Assembly (NCBI GenBank): GCA_033344895.1
Contig: JAWPMN010000001.1
Coordinates: forward strand, 3,232,001-3,296,000
Reading direction: 5' to 3'
DNA from: Alphaproteobacteria bacterium
GTDB lineage: Bacteria > Pseudomonadota > Alphaproteobacteria > UBA8366 > Aestuariispiraceae
DNA length: 64,000 nucleotides
In this document: piece by piece, positions 33,589 to 42,280 of the stretch
How positions within the stretch are numbered: the first letter of the stretch is position 1
Layout of the letters: each line of letters opens with the position of its first letter
The notes under the pieces: model-generated
Database searches by the model: none
Seen by the model: the letters and a program-made list of their open reading frames with translations, nothing else
Told to the model about the DNA's origin: nothing
Position numbers and translations under genes: made by a program

Positions 33589-35939
33589 TCCGCAGCTTGC
33601 TGTTGCCGGGCTGCCTGGATGGCGGCCCAGATCTTGTGCCTCGTTGCGGGCATGTCGATATGATGAATGCCGAACTTTTTCAATGCATCGACGATGGCAT
33701 TGATGGATGCGGGCGGCGCACCGATGGCTCCGGCCTCACCGGCGCCCTTGATTCCCAGCGGATTCGTCGTGCAGGGGATGTCGTCGACATAGCTGAAATC
33801 GATGGTCGGGATGTCGTCCGCGCGCGGCATGCAATAATCCATGAAGGACCCGGACAGAAGCTGACCGGATTCCTTGTCGTAGACGGTTTCCTCAAGCAGC
33901 GACTGTCCCAGCCCTTGGGCGATTCCGCCATGGACCTGTCCGGCCAGCATGAGCGGGTTCACCACGGTGCCGAAATCATCGACCACGACATAATTCACGA
34001 TCTCCAGATCGCCGGTATCCGGATCGATTTCCAATTCGCAGACATGGCAGCCGTTGGGATAGGTCTGGACTTCCGCCTTGTGGCGGACCTTCACATCCAG
34101 GCCGGGTTCGATATCCGGTGGCAGGCGTGACGGATCGTGGGCGGCGCGGGCGACGTCCTCGAAACCGACCTGCCGGTCCGTGCCGACAATGGTGAAGTGC
34201 CCGTCGGCGAATTCGATATCGCCCGGCGCGGCTTCCAGAATGCCGGCGGCGATGACCTTGCCCTTGTCGACGACACCGTCCGCGGCATTGCGCACCGCCA
34301 CGCCCCCTTCAGGGATGGAGCGGGATCCGCCGGTGCCACCGCCACGTTCCACCAGATCCGTATCGCCCTGGACCACGGTGATCCGGTCGAGATCGAGCCC
34401 GAGGCGGTCCGACACGATCTGCTTGTAGGCGGTCTGGTGGCCCTGACCGTTATCCTGCGTGCCGATATAGAGGGTGACCCGGCCGGCATCGTCGACGCGG
34501 ATATCCGCCTGCTCACCCGGTCCGGCACCGCAGCATTCGATGTAATAGGCCATGCCCATGCCGCGCAGTTTGCCGCGCGCTTCCGCTTCGGCGCGGCGGG
34601 CTTCGAACCCGCCGCGGTCGGCGCGATCCAGCGCAATGTTTGTCAGGCGCGGAAAGTCCCCGGAATCATAGGTCGGGCCGGTCGCGGTCGGGAAGGGCAT
34701 GGCATCCGGCTGAATGTAATTGCGCATGCGCAGGTCGACCGGGTTGAGACCCAGATCCAGCGCCGCCTTGTCCATCAGGCGTTCCAGCAGATAGGCCGCC
34801 TCCGGCCGTCCGGCACCGCGATAGGCGTCGACCGGCGTCGTGTTGGTGAACAGGCCGTGGACACGCAGATGCACCGCCGGGATGGCATAGACGCCGGAAT
34901 ACATCTTGGCGCTGGCCATGGTCGGAATGAAGGCCTGGAACCCGGAGATATAGGCCCCCATCGCTGCCTTCAGCGTGATCTTCAGACCGGTGATCCTGTA
35001 ATCCGCGTCCAGCCCCAGTTCGATGTCGCTGACATGGTCGCGGCCCTGTTTGTCGGTCGTGAACCCGTCATAGGACCGCTCGGCGACCCATTTTACCGGG
35101 CGGCCGATCTTGCGCGCGGCATAGAGGGCGCAGACCTGTTCCGGATACAGGAAGATCTTCATGCCGAATCCGCCGCCGACATGGCCGGTCAGGATGCGCA
35201 TACGGGACTTTTCGACGCCGAACACGTCCTGGGCCAGCTGGCGCTGCACAGAATGGACACCCTGAGTCGGGGTGTGCAGGACATAGCGCCCGGTCTCCGC
35301 GTCGCCCTCATAGGCGGCCAAGGCGGCGCGCGGCTCCATGGAATTCACGACGATGCGGTTGTTGATCAGCTTCAGCCGGACCGTGTGCGCGGCCCTGGCC
35401 ATGCCGTCATCGGCCTTGGCCTCGTCACCGAACTCCCAGGTGAAGCAGCGGTTGTTCGGTGCCTCGTCATAGACCAGCGGCGCGCCATCGGCGTCGGCCA
35501 GGTCGGTATCCGTGACGGCGGGAAGGTCTTCGTAATCGACCATCACCAGTTCGGCCGCGTCGCGCGCCTTGTCCAGGGTTTCCGCTACGACGAAGGCGAC
35601 CGGGTCGCCGACATGGCGCACCTTGCCTTCCGCCAGGGCATAGCGCGGCGGGTCGACCATCTGCGATCCGTCGGGCTGGGTCACGACGATGTTGCTGGCC
35701 ATCGGTCCAACGCCGTCGGCGCGCATCTGCGCCCCGGTGATCACCGCCAGAACGCCCGGCGCCGCCTCGGCGTCCGCCGTATCCATCGAAAGAATACGGG
35801 CATGGGCATATGGAGAGCGCACGGCCACCGCATAGGTCTGTTGCGGCCAGTCGACATCCGCCGTGTACTGGCCGGCGCCGGTCAATAGCTGCAAATCTTC
35901 CGTGCGTCGTACGGCCTGTCCGATACCGAACTTCGTCAT
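33585..35939 (-). CDS. xanthine dehydrogenase family molybdopterin-binding large subunit (form II CoxL-like)
   Basis: This 784-residue protein is the molybdenum-binding large subunit of a molybdenum hydroxylase. It begins GIGQAVRRTEDLQLLTGAGQ, has GGGFGMKIFLYPEQ near residue 265, the active-site loop AYRGAGR near 371 (the form II signature; true CO dehydrogenases have AYxCSFR), GQGHQTAYKQI near 500 and GIKGAGEAGAIGAPP near 730 with the catalytic glutamate. The start ATG at 35939 follows GAGGG. No FAD-binding or 2Fe-2S subunit gene is adjacent, so the complex partners are encoded elsewhere or missing. The substrate is unknown; it is not a CO oxidase by this motif. Confidence 0.9.
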   Translation of the reverse strand: MTKFGIGQAVRRTEDLQLLTGAGQYTADVDWPQQTYAVAVRSPYAHARILSMDTADAEAAPGVLAVITGAQMRADGVGPMASNIVVTQPDGSQMVDPPRYALAEGKVRHVGDPVAFVVAETLDKARDAAELVMVDYEDLPAVTDTDLADADGAPLVYDEAPNNRCFTWEFGDEAKADDGMARAAHTVRLKLINNRIVVNSMEPRAALAAYEGDAETGRYVLHTPTQGVHSVQRQLAQDVFGVEKSRMRILTGHVGGGFGMKIFLYPEQVCALYAARKIGRPVKWVAERSYDGFTTDKQGRDHVSDIELGLDADYRITGLKITLKAAMGAYISGFQAFIPTMASAKMYSGVYAIPAVHLRVHGLFTNTTPVDAYRGAGRPEAAYLLERLMDKAALDLGLNPVDLRMRNYIQPDAMPFPTATGPTYDSGDFPRLTNIALDRADRGGFEARRAEAEARGKLRGMGMAYYIECCGAGPGEQADIRVDDAGRVTLYIGTQDNGQGHQTAYKQIVSDRLGLDLDRITVVQGDTDLVERGGGTGGSRSIPEGGVAVRNAADGVVDKGKVIAAGILEAAPGDIEFADGHFTIVGTDRQVGFEDVARAAHDPSRLPPDIEPGLDVKVRHKAEVQTYPNGCHVCELEIDPDTGDLEIVNYVVVDDFGTVVNPLMLAGQVHGGIAQGLGQSLLEETVYDKESGQLLSGSFMDYCMPRADDIPTIDFSYVDDIPCTTNPLGIKGAGEAGAIGAPPASINAIVDALKKFGIHHIDMPATRHKIWAAIQAARQQQAAE

Positions 35940-36032
35940 AAATAGCCCTCGTTTACGGGATGGGTACGGTGGGTTGCACCAGATCATAGTGCCCGCTGCG
36001 CAGGGGTCAATTCACGCCCCGGCGCAGGTGCT

Positions 36033-36599
36033 TTAACCGACCTTCACGACCCGGTAGCGCGATGCGGTGAAGTCCGGCGACCAATGGTCCGGCGGCAGAC
36101 CCGCCTTGCGTTTCAGGTGGGACAGGAATGTCACGGGATCAGGCAACTGATCCCAGACCTGGGGCAGGAAGGTCGCCCGCCGTCCCTTGTCGGCGATGAT
36201 CAGCCCGTCGACCTTCGGCACCAGTTGGCGCAGCAGGTCCGCCTCGTCCCGGATCAGCATCTGCTCCGGCTCGCTCAACAGGGAGATCGACCAACTGATC
36301 TGGCCCATCTCCTCGCGGGTCAGGGGCGGGAAGCGGGGGTCCTTGAACCCGGCCTTGAAGGCGTTTTCCACCAGATCGGCGACCAGCGGGCGGTGCGCCT
36401 GCAGCGACCCGATACAGCCGCGCAACTTGCCGCGCTTCTCAATGGTGATGAAGGTCGCCCCCGGGTCCCGCAACTCTTCGGGAAAGCTGTCGACCGTCAC
36501 ATCAGGCGGTTTCCCCTGGGTCACGCCATGGGCCAGGGTTCGCTTCACGAAATCCAGCAGCAGCGGCCCGTGCTTCTCCGCAATCTCCGCCGTGTTCAT
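36033..36599 (-). CDS. AmmeMemoRadiSam system protein A (AMMECR1 domain)
   Basis: This 188-residue protein is a complete AMMECR1 domain: VTVDSFPEELRDPGATFITI, then KRGKLRGCIGSLQAHRPL with the invariant RGCIGS, FKDPRFPPLTREEM, ISLLSEPEQM, and GLIIADKGRRATFLPQVW. The start at 36599 overlaps the stop of the MEMO1-like gene as ATGA. AMMECR1, MEMO1 and radical SAM proteins recur together in bacteria and archaea, with no established reaction. Nothing indicates a membrane location. Confidence 0.92.
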   Translation of the reverse strand: MNTAEIAEKHGPLLLDFVKRTLAHGVTQGKPPDVTVDSFPEELRDPGATFITIEKRGKLRGCIGSLQAHRPLVADLVENAFKAGFKDPRFPPLTREEMGQISWSISLLSEPEQMLIRDEADLLRQLVPKVDGLIIADKGRRATFLPQVWDQLPDPVTFLSHLKRKAGLPPDHWSPDFTASRYRVVKVG

Positions 36600-37402
36600 C
36601 AGCGCAGCACCCAACTGCCATAGCCGACGACCCGGGATTTGTCGCCCGCCGTGTCGCCGGAATTGCACAGGCCGACACGCTCAATGCTCATGTCACGTTC
36701 CTTCGCAAGATGCAGCAGGCCCGACATCGGGATGCGGCCGCAGGCCTGGTCGCGGCCGATCGCGGCGTGGTCGAAGCGCTCCACCGCCTCGGCGGTCTGC
36801 GCGTCCAGTGCATTGCAGGCATCGTAATCCAGGAAATGGCTGAGATCGGTGGAGATCACGATCCGCGTCTCGTCCCCGCCCCACAGCCGCGCCAGCACTT
36901 CCGCGACATCCTCCGCCGATGCCTGTCCGACCGCGAAGGGAACCAGTTTCATATGCGGGAAGCAGATCTGCAGGAAGGGCACATGGACTTCCAGGCTGTG
37001 TTCCTGCTGGTGGGCGCCGTCATGGGCCAGGACCTGTGGCAGGTCGGACAGACCGTCCAGGGCCGCCCGGTCGATCTCCACCGCGCCGATCGGTGTCTTC
37101 CAGTAATCCGCCGTCGTGGTCGCCAGTCCGCGCACAGCAACCCGGTGGCATGGCCCCATGAGAATGATGCGGGATATCCGACTGCGGTCCGGCATCAGGC
37201 GGGCATAGGCCTCGCCCGCGCAGGCCCCGGAATACTTGTAGCCCGCATGCGGCGCGATGATGGCCTTCGGCGCCGGCGTATCCTTGCCGATCCCCGCCGC
37301 GTTGACGGCGGCATTCACGAATTCCGCCACCGCCCCGGTGAGTCCGCGCGGATCGTTGGGATAGAACATGCCCGCCACGGCGGGCGGTCGGATCAGGGCC
37401 AT
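36599..37402 (-). CDS. AmmeMemoRadiSam system protein B (MEMO1 family)
   Basis: This 267-residue protein has the MEMO1 fold, related to class III extradiol dioxygenases. Landmarks are RPPAVAGMFYPNDPRGL, IIAPHAGYKYSGACAGEAYA near residue 48, ILMGPCHRVAVRG near 79, EHSLEVHVPFLQ near 133 and VISTDLSHFLDYDACNALD near 181. The histidines that bind metal in the dioxygenase relatives (in PHAGY, EHSLEVH and SHF) are present. It leads the two-gene operon with AMMECR1 and is divergent from the radical SAM gene, 78 bases away. Confidence 0.92.
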   Translation of the reverse strand: MALIRPPAVAGMFYPNDPRGLTGAVAEFVNAAVNAAGIGKDTPAPKAIIAPHAGYKYSGACAGEAYARLMPDRSRISRIILMGPCHRVAVRGLATTTADYWKTPIGAVEIDRAALDGLSDLPQVLAHDGAHQQEHSLEVHVPFLQICFPHMKLVPFAVGQASAEDVAEVLARLWGGDETRIVISTDLSHFLDYDACNALDAQTAEAVERFDHAAIGRDQACGRIPMSGLLHLAKERDMSIERVGLCNSGDTAGDKSRVVGYGSWVLR

Positions 37403-37480
37403 GAATCCTTCGTCCCTTCAAACCATATCTTCTGCTAGTGTAACGCAGTCGTCCTACGGATAGAAGGAGCCCGCGTTCCC

Positions 37481-38623
37481 ATGACCGAAGGCGTCACACT
37501 GGAACAGGATGTCATTGAAGGCGTGCCGGCCCGGCATTGGGCGGTGCTGGAGGACGGGCGTATCCGCTGCGAAGTGTGCCCGCGCGAATGCAAGTTGCAT
37601 GAGGGGCAGCGCGGCCTGTGTTTCGTCCGGGCTCGGCGCGGGGATGCACTGGTCCTGACGACCTATGGCCGGGCGTCCGGATACTGTATTGACCCTATCG
37701 AAAAGAAGCCGCTGAACCATTTCCTGCCGGGCACGCCTGTCCTCAGTTTCGGGACGGCGGGGTGCAATCTGACCTGCAAGTTCTGTCAGAACTGGGACAT
37801 TTCCAAGAGTCGAAAGATGGACCGGCTGATGGACCAGTCGCCGCCCGGCGCGATTGCGGAGGCGGCGCGGCAGACCGGCTGCCGGTCCGTTGCCTATACC
37901 TATAACGACCCGGTGATCTTTCTGGAATATGCGACCGATGTCGCGGAGGCCTGCCATGCGGCGGGTATCGCCAATGTCGCGGTGACTGCGGGCTATGTGA
38001 AGGAAGGGGCGCGGGAGGACTTCTTCCGGCGGATGGACGCGGTCAATCTGGACCTGAAGGCCTTTACCGAGGAATTCTATCGCAAGCTCTGCACCGCGTC
38101 GCTGGAATCGGTGAAGGAAACGGCGGTCTATCTGGTGAAGGAACGCGACGCCTGGGTCGAACTGACGACCCTGCTGATCCCCGGCGAGAACGATGGGGAC
38201 GAGGAACTGGAGGCGTTGACGCAATGGGTTTACGAGGCGCTGGGACCGGATGTGCCGCTGCATTTCACGGCTTTCCACCCCGACTACAAGATGACGGACA
38301 AACCGCGCACGCCGCCGGAGACGCTGCTGCGGGCCCATCGCATCGGACGGCAGGCCGGGCTGAACTATGTCTATACCGGCAACATCCATCATGAGCCGAC
38401 CGGGTCGACCTATTGTCCCGGCTGCGGCACCAAGGTGATCGGCCGGGACTGGCATCAATTGACGGATTGGAAGGTGGGGCAGGGCGGCCATTGCACGTCC
38501 TGCAGCACGCCCATCGCCGGACGGTTCGAACCGAAGCCGGGCAGCTGGGGGCGGCAGCGCAAGCCGGTTCGCCTCGCCGAATTCGCCCGGAAATGGCAGG
38601 CGGCCCGGACGCAGCAGCAATGA
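37481..38623 (+). CDS. AmmeMemoRadiSam system radical SAM enzyme
   Basis: This 380-residue radical SAM protein resembles pyruvate formate-lyase activases. The cluster motif CNLTCKFC (C95, C99, C102) follows FGTAG. An N-terminal cysteine-rich segment (C30, C33, C37, C47) is characteristic of this subfamily, and a C-terminal CPGCG...CTSC pair could form a zinc ribbon. FTAFHPDYKMTDKP near residue 264 is also typical. It is divergent from the MEMO1/AMMECR1 genes and almost certainly acts with them. The substrate is not known; there is no neighbouring glycyl-radical enzyme, so PflA-type activation is unlikely. Confidence 0.93.
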   Translation: MTEGVTLEQDVIEGVPARHWAVLEDGRIRCEVCPRECKLHEGQRGLCFVRARRGDALVLTTYGRASGYCIDPIEKKPLNHFLPGTPVLSFGTAGCNLTCKFCQNWDISKSRKMDRLMDQSPPGAIAEAARQTGCRSVAYTYNDPVIFLEYATDVAEACHAAGIANVAVTAGYVKEGAREDFFRRMDAVNLDLKAFTEEFYRKLCTASLESVKETAVYLVKERDAWVELTTLLIPGENDGDEELEALTQWVYEALGPDVPLHFTAFHPDYKMTDKPRTPPETLLRAHRIGRQAGLNYVYTGNIHHEPTGSTYCPGCGTKVIGRDWHQLTDWKVGQGGHCTSCSTPIAGRFEPKPGSWGRQRKPVRLAEFARKWQAARTQQQ

Positions 38624-38633
38624 CGTGGAGCCG

Positions 38634-39653
38634 TCAGGCGCTCTCGATCCCGCGGATCGCGTGATAGCGGTAATAGCGCAGCTTGCCGGATTCCAGGGCC
38701 CGGATCAGCATCAGCCAGTATTCCGCCTCGCGCATCATGTCGTTGATGAAGTCGCGGGTCAGGTCCTGCTTGGACAGGCCGGCGACGAAGCGGGACCAGG
38801 CCTGCAGCAGCATGGCACGGTACTGCTCCGTCTCATCCTCGGTGATGCGCATGTCCATGCCCAGATTGACCATGAACTTGCGGTAGTCCTCGGCGGTCCA
38901 GAGGTTGAACTCACCCGGCTCCCGGGACATCCAAGCCCCGATGGTAGGATGGTCCGCGTCCGACTCGTTGACCACCACGTAATCCGTCAGGATGAAGTGG
39001 CCGCGCGGTCGCAGGCTGTTGAAGGCGGTCTGCAGGAACAGATCCTTGCGGCGGAACCGATAGGCACGTTCGCGGCACAGGACGCCGCTGAACCGCCGTT
39101 CGGGCAAATCCAGTTGTTCGGGATCGTACAGTCTGACCGGTGCCCGCCGCTCCATGCCGTGCTGAACCGACAGGGCCTGCGCCAGGTCGGCGAGTTCCGG
39201 ATCGGCCTCATAGCCATCGATATAGGTGCTGAGGTTTTTCGCGGTCTTGCGCGTGCCGCCGCCCAGCCCGGCCGAAAGGTCGATGCTGCTCATCTCATGG
39301 TTCAGATTCATCGGCTTCATCAGCCAGGACGTATAATCAGCGCCGCCCGGATGAACGACTTCGTCCTTTTCGTCCAGTTCCCAGAGGCGCCTACAGAAGC
39401 TGACGCGTCCCTTTGGCCAGGTTCGGCCGGACTCGTCTTCCTCCGCTTCGTCATCCACCTGAATGGCTAAAGGATTGTCGGGCGTGTTGCCGTATTTCCG
39501 TATGAGCAGCGCATTCGGGTCCTCACCCTCCCACCAGGCCTGAAACCGAATGTGAAAGGGTATGTAGCCGTCTTCCGTACGCTTCTTTGTCAAGATCGCA
39601 TTCACCGCGAGGGTTCCCCACCATGCCCAACCCGCATAACCATGCAGTGACAT
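38634..39653 (-). CDS. putative SAM-dependent methyltransferase, 339 residues
   Basis: A central Rossmann-type segment (SSIDLSAGLGGGTRKTAKNL near residue 130, followed by IDGYEADPELADLAQAL) looks like SAM motif I and the acidic loop II. FNSLRPRGHFILTDYVVV near 220 is a typical post-motif strand of class I methyltransferases. The first 45 residues are Trp/Gly-rich with a short hydrophobic patch. The ATG at 39653 was chosen because upstream codons (LHVRVNVT) look non-coding. The substrate is unknown. Its stop faces the radical SAM gene stop, ten bases away. Confidence 0.75.
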   Translation of the reverse strand: MSLHGYAGWAWWGTLAVNAILTKKRTEDGYIPFHIRFQAWWEGEDPNALLIRKYGNTPDNPLAIQVDDEAEEDESGRTWPKGRVSFCRRLWELDEKDEVVHPGGADYTSWLMKPMNLNHEMSSIDLSAGLGGGTRKTAKNLSTYIDGYEADPELADLAQALSVQHGMERRAPVRLYDPEQLDLPERRFSGVLCRERAYRFRRKDLFLQTAFNSLRPRGHFILTDYVVVNESDADHPTIGAWMSREPGEFNLWTAEDYRKFMVNLGMDMRITEDETEQYRAMLLQAWSRFVAGLSKQDLTRDFINDMMREAEYWLMLIRALESGKLRYYRYHAIRGIESA

Positions 39654-39839
39654 GGTTAATGTGACGTTAACGCGAACATGTAGCAAACGTCCAGATATCG
39701 TTCATCTTGAATAATAAAATTTCTTTGAAACCGTGACCGCCGTCACAGATTTTTGCCCCATTGCGGCCCATTTCTGTTGTCAGAAGGGATGACAGGGATC
39801 GCAGGAGCGGACCTTGGGAACCGTAAGAGGATTAAGACA

Positions 39840-39974
39840 ATGACCGACCTGTCATTCGCGCCGCAGCGTAACCGCCGTGTATATCAGCCGCGCCGCCCGG
39901 TCATGCGCTTCGCGTTCAGCATCGCATTCTGCTTCGTCCTGATCGGCACGGTCGCCGTCGCTACGGTGATCTAG
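39840..39974 (+). CDS. 44-residue single-span membrane protein
   Basis: An ATG at 39840 preceded by AAGAGG at ideal spacing opens a 44-codon frame. The first 21 residues are basic and Pro/Arg-rich (NRRVYQPRRP); residues 22-44 form one hydrophobic helix ending at the C-terminus. The positive-inside rule predicts an N-in, C-out or tail-anchored topology. The family is not recognised. It stands alone between two minus-strand genes; a small GTGAC/GTCAC hairpin followed by ATTTTT (39734-39753) lies upstream. Confidence 0.6.
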   Translation: MTDLSFAPQRNRRVYQPRRPVMRFAFSIAFCFVLIGTVAVATVI

Positions 39975-39986
39975 CGCTGCGGTGAA

Positions 39987-40706
39987 CTAGGCGGGCGTTC
40001 CCGGCCTTTCGACAGTCAGGTCGGGGCGGGCGGCATCCGCGATCTGCCAGGAGACCTGCGCGCCGCATTGGTCCTGCCAAAGCGCCGCCAGTTCCTGCGC
40101 CGCCGCGTCGACATCGACGCTTCCCAGGCTCTGTATCGTGACGACGGCCCGCTGCGTTGCGGCGGTGATGCAGGACCGTCCGTCCTGATACCAGTTCCAG
40201 CGCCGGCAGAGCACCTTCGTTTCGTCTGCGTATACGACTTCACCCGGCTTGGGTGGGTCTTCGCCCTGATCTTCCTTTCCCAGCGGCAGGAAGCTCTCTT
40301 CGCCGGTGGCGAAGCGGAACCCGAAATTGCCACGAACATTGTCCAGATCGTCCGCACCGATTGGTGTCAGGTGCCGGATCGAAATGAGATTGTAGGCGTC
40401 GACGGGGCGGCTGATCCGCGGCAGGCCACGTCCCTTGACGGCGGAACGCAGCAGCCGCTCGACCGACGACCGATACTTGGTCTGCTTGATCCCGAAATCC
40501 CGGTAGGCGCGGCGCCAATCCGATATCGCGGCCAACGTCCCCAGGTCTTCCGGGTCGTATCGTTCCGCGGCCGACGCTTCCTCTTCCGCGATCAGGGCCT
40601 GTAGGGCTGCACCGCGATCCATTTCCACCGACAGGTCTCGGGCGACCAGAACCGCAACCCGGTAGCTTGGAAAGGTGTCAAGAATGGGGGCAATCGTGAA
40701 GCGCAT
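39987..40706 (-). CDS. B3/4 domain protein (PheRS editing-domain-like)
   Basis: This 239-residue protein is a free-standing B3/4 domain, related to the editing module of the phenylalanyl-tRNA synthetase beta subunit. SDWRRAYRDFGIKQTKYRSS near residue 62, RISRPVDAYNLISIRHLTPI near 97 and GADDLDNVRGNFGFRFATGE near 117 are the conserved stretch. Free B3/4 proteins are believed to clear or bind misacylated tRNAs or amino acids, but few are tested. It is ten bases upstream of dtd (both minus strand, dtd first), so it shares that transcript. Confidence 0.87.
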   Translation of the reverse strand: MRFTIAPILDTFPSYRVAVLVARDLSVEMDRGAALQALIAEEEASAAERYDPEDLGTLAAISDWRRAYRDFGIKQTKYRSSVERLLRSAVKGRGLPRISRPVDAYNLISIRHLTPIGADDLDNVRGNFGFRFATGEESFLPLGKEDQGEDPPKPGEVVYADETKVLCRRWNWYQDGRSCITAATQRAVVTIQSLGSVDVDAAAQELAALWQDQCGAQVSWQIADAARPDLTVERPGTPA

Positions 40707-40715
40707 GGCCGCTCC

Positions 40716-41165
40716 TCAGGTCGGGTTCCGCCCGTCGAGCCAGAGCGTGACGGGGCCGTCATTGATGAGATTTACCTGCATGTCCGCGCCGAAACGGCCG
40801 GTTGCCACCGTCACGCATTCGCTGCGCAGGATGTCTACAAAGTGATTGAAGAGCCTCAGGCCCTCATCCGGCGGCGCGGCATCGGAAAAGCCCGGCCGGT
40901 TGCCCTTTCGCCAGCGCGCGGCCAGCGTGAACTGACTGATGGCCAGCACCTCACCGCCGACATCGCCCAGGGCCAGGTTCATCTTTCCCTGCGCATCTGA
41001 AAAGACCCTCAATGCCGTGGCCTTACGGGCCAGGAAGGCCACATCGTCGTTGCTGTCACCGGGTTCCGCGCAGACGAAGATCACCAGGCCCCGCTCGATC
41101 GATCCGATGGTTTCGCCCTCGACAGAGACCGATGCCCTGCCGGATCGCTGAACAAGCAGTTTCAC
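40716..41165 (-). CDS. dtd: D-aminoacyl-tRNA deacylase
   Basis: This 149-residue homodimeric enzyme hydrolyses D-aminoacyl-tRNA (and Gly-tRNA-Ala), protecting translation from D-amino acids. It has the motifs ISQFTLAA near residue 78 and NDGPVTLWLD near 135, the cross-subunit SQxT and GPVT elements of the active site. The start is a GTG (41165) preceded by GGGAAGGG; extension upstream gives an Arg/Gly-rich non-homologous stretch. It lies between chaC and the B3/4 gene. Confidence 0.94.
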   Translation of the reverse strand: MKLLVQRSGRASVSVEGETIGSIERGLVIFVCAEPGDSNDDVAFLARKATALRVFSDAQGKMNLALGDVGGEVLAISQFTLAARWRKGNRPGFSDAAPPDEGLRLFNHFVDILRSECVTVATGRFGADMQVNLINDGPVTLWLDGRNPT

Positions 41166-41179
41166 GAGCAATCCCTTCC

Positions 41180-41761
41180 CTAGATTCCGGCGCCGGCATC
41201 CAGTTCGCCGGTCATCTCCAGCACCCGCGCCAGCAGCGCGTGCAGATGCGGCTCCCGATAGCCATGCTCTTCCAGCGACTTGACGGTGTTGATCAGGTAA
41301 TCGCGGTTGAGGCCGGCCTCGCCGCGCGCCTGAAGGATGACGCGGGCCGCCTGATCCAGCGGGACGAGCCCGGCAAAATGAGGATGTGAGGGGTCGGCGA
41401 CGAAGCAATGCGCCGGGACACGCCGACCGTCCGGCAGGTCGACCGGCAGGTGGGCCGGACGATAGGCGTAGCCGCGCAGTTCCCGCTCCTCCAGATAGGC
41501 GGCGGTTTCCGGCCAGTCATTGGGGGCCACACGAAACACCATGCCGTCGCAGGCCGCACCGTCGCTCAATGCAAGGCCCAGGACGAGGCCGCGGCATTCC
41601 GGTGTCCCCCGATGGTGTTCCGACCAGATACAGAAGCTTCGTGAATAGCCGTGCAGGGTTGCCGGCGCCGATTCAAGATGCGGGAAGCCCGGCCGCCACA
41701 TCAGCGACCCATATCCGAATACCCAGATCTCACCGTCCTTTGCGGCGGTTTCCGACCACAT
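41180..41761 (-). CDS. ChaC-family gamma-glutamylcyclotransferase
   Basis: This 193-residue protein has the ChaC signature WVFGYGSLMWRPGF from residue 13, which binds the gamma-glutamyl moiety, then RSFCIWSEHHRGTPECRGLV near 41 and the catalytic glutamate in YLEERELRGYAY near 89. ChaC enzymes cleave glutathione to 5-oxoproline and Cys-Gly. It is the first gene of the chaC-dtd-B3/4 group on the minus strand. Confidence 0.92.
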   Translation of the reverse strand: MWSETAAKDGEIWVFGYGSLMWRPGFPHLESAPATLHGYSRSFCIWSEHHRGTPECRGLVLGLALSDGAACDGMVFRVAPNDWPETAAYLEERELRGYAYRPAHLPVDLPDGRRVPAHCFVADPSHPHFAGLVPLDQAARVILQARGEAGLNRDYLINTVKSLEEHGYREPHLHALLARVLEMTGELDAGAGI

Positions 41762-41905
41762 TTCGACCCCGATGCCTAATCAATCGGTCCGATCAGAAAG
41801 AGACGAGCCGCCGGCGTCAACCCGCTTCATGGCGCGAAAGATTGCGTATGCCGGTGAACAGCGATAGACAGTCGTCGGGGCAGGGACATTGGAGCAAGGG
41901 TGGCG

Positions 41906-42280
41906 ATGTCTCGCATACTTCTGATTGATGATGACGCACGCACGCGCGATCTGGTGACCGCAATCCTTCAAGGGGACGGTCATGACGTGGACGTGGCGTC
42001 GGACGGCGAGTCCGGAATTCAGGCGGCGTTGGCTGGGCCGGCACCGGACATGATCGTGACCGACCTGAACATGCGGGGGACCACGGGGTGGGACGTCGTG
42101 CGCCGACTGCGTGCGGAGGCACAGTGCCGATCGGTCCCGATACTGGCGCTTTCAGCCTTCACGACCGCCCAGGATCGGGACGAGGCCTTCGATGCCGGTG
42201 TCACTGCCTACCAGAACAAGCCCGTCGACCGCGAGCGACTGCTTGCCAAGGTCACCGAACTGCTGAACGGAAACCGCTAG
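41906..42280 (+). CDS. stand-alone response regulator receiver protein
   Basis: This 124-residue CheY-like receiver has the acidic pocket LIDDD (D8-D10), the phosphorylatable aspartate in IVTDLNM (D52), the switch threonine/serine region LALSAF near 83 and the lysine in QNKPVD (K104). There is no output domain, so it passes phosphate to or interacts with another protein. The start is ATG 41906 or an in-frame GTG at 41900; both have AAGGG or GGAG nearby. It overlaps the convergent Lrp gene by four bases. Confidence 0.88.
   Translation: MSRILLIDDDARTRDLVTAILQGDGHDVDVASDGESGIQAALAGPAPDMIVTDLNMRGTTGWDVVRRLRAEAQCRSVPILALSAFTTAQDRDEAFDAGVTAYQNKPVDRERLLAKVTELLNGNR

Noticed and set aside
34137-35888. 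583-codon plus-strand frame opposite the molybdenum hydroxylase gene
   Set aside because: Antisense shadow of a well-supported gene.
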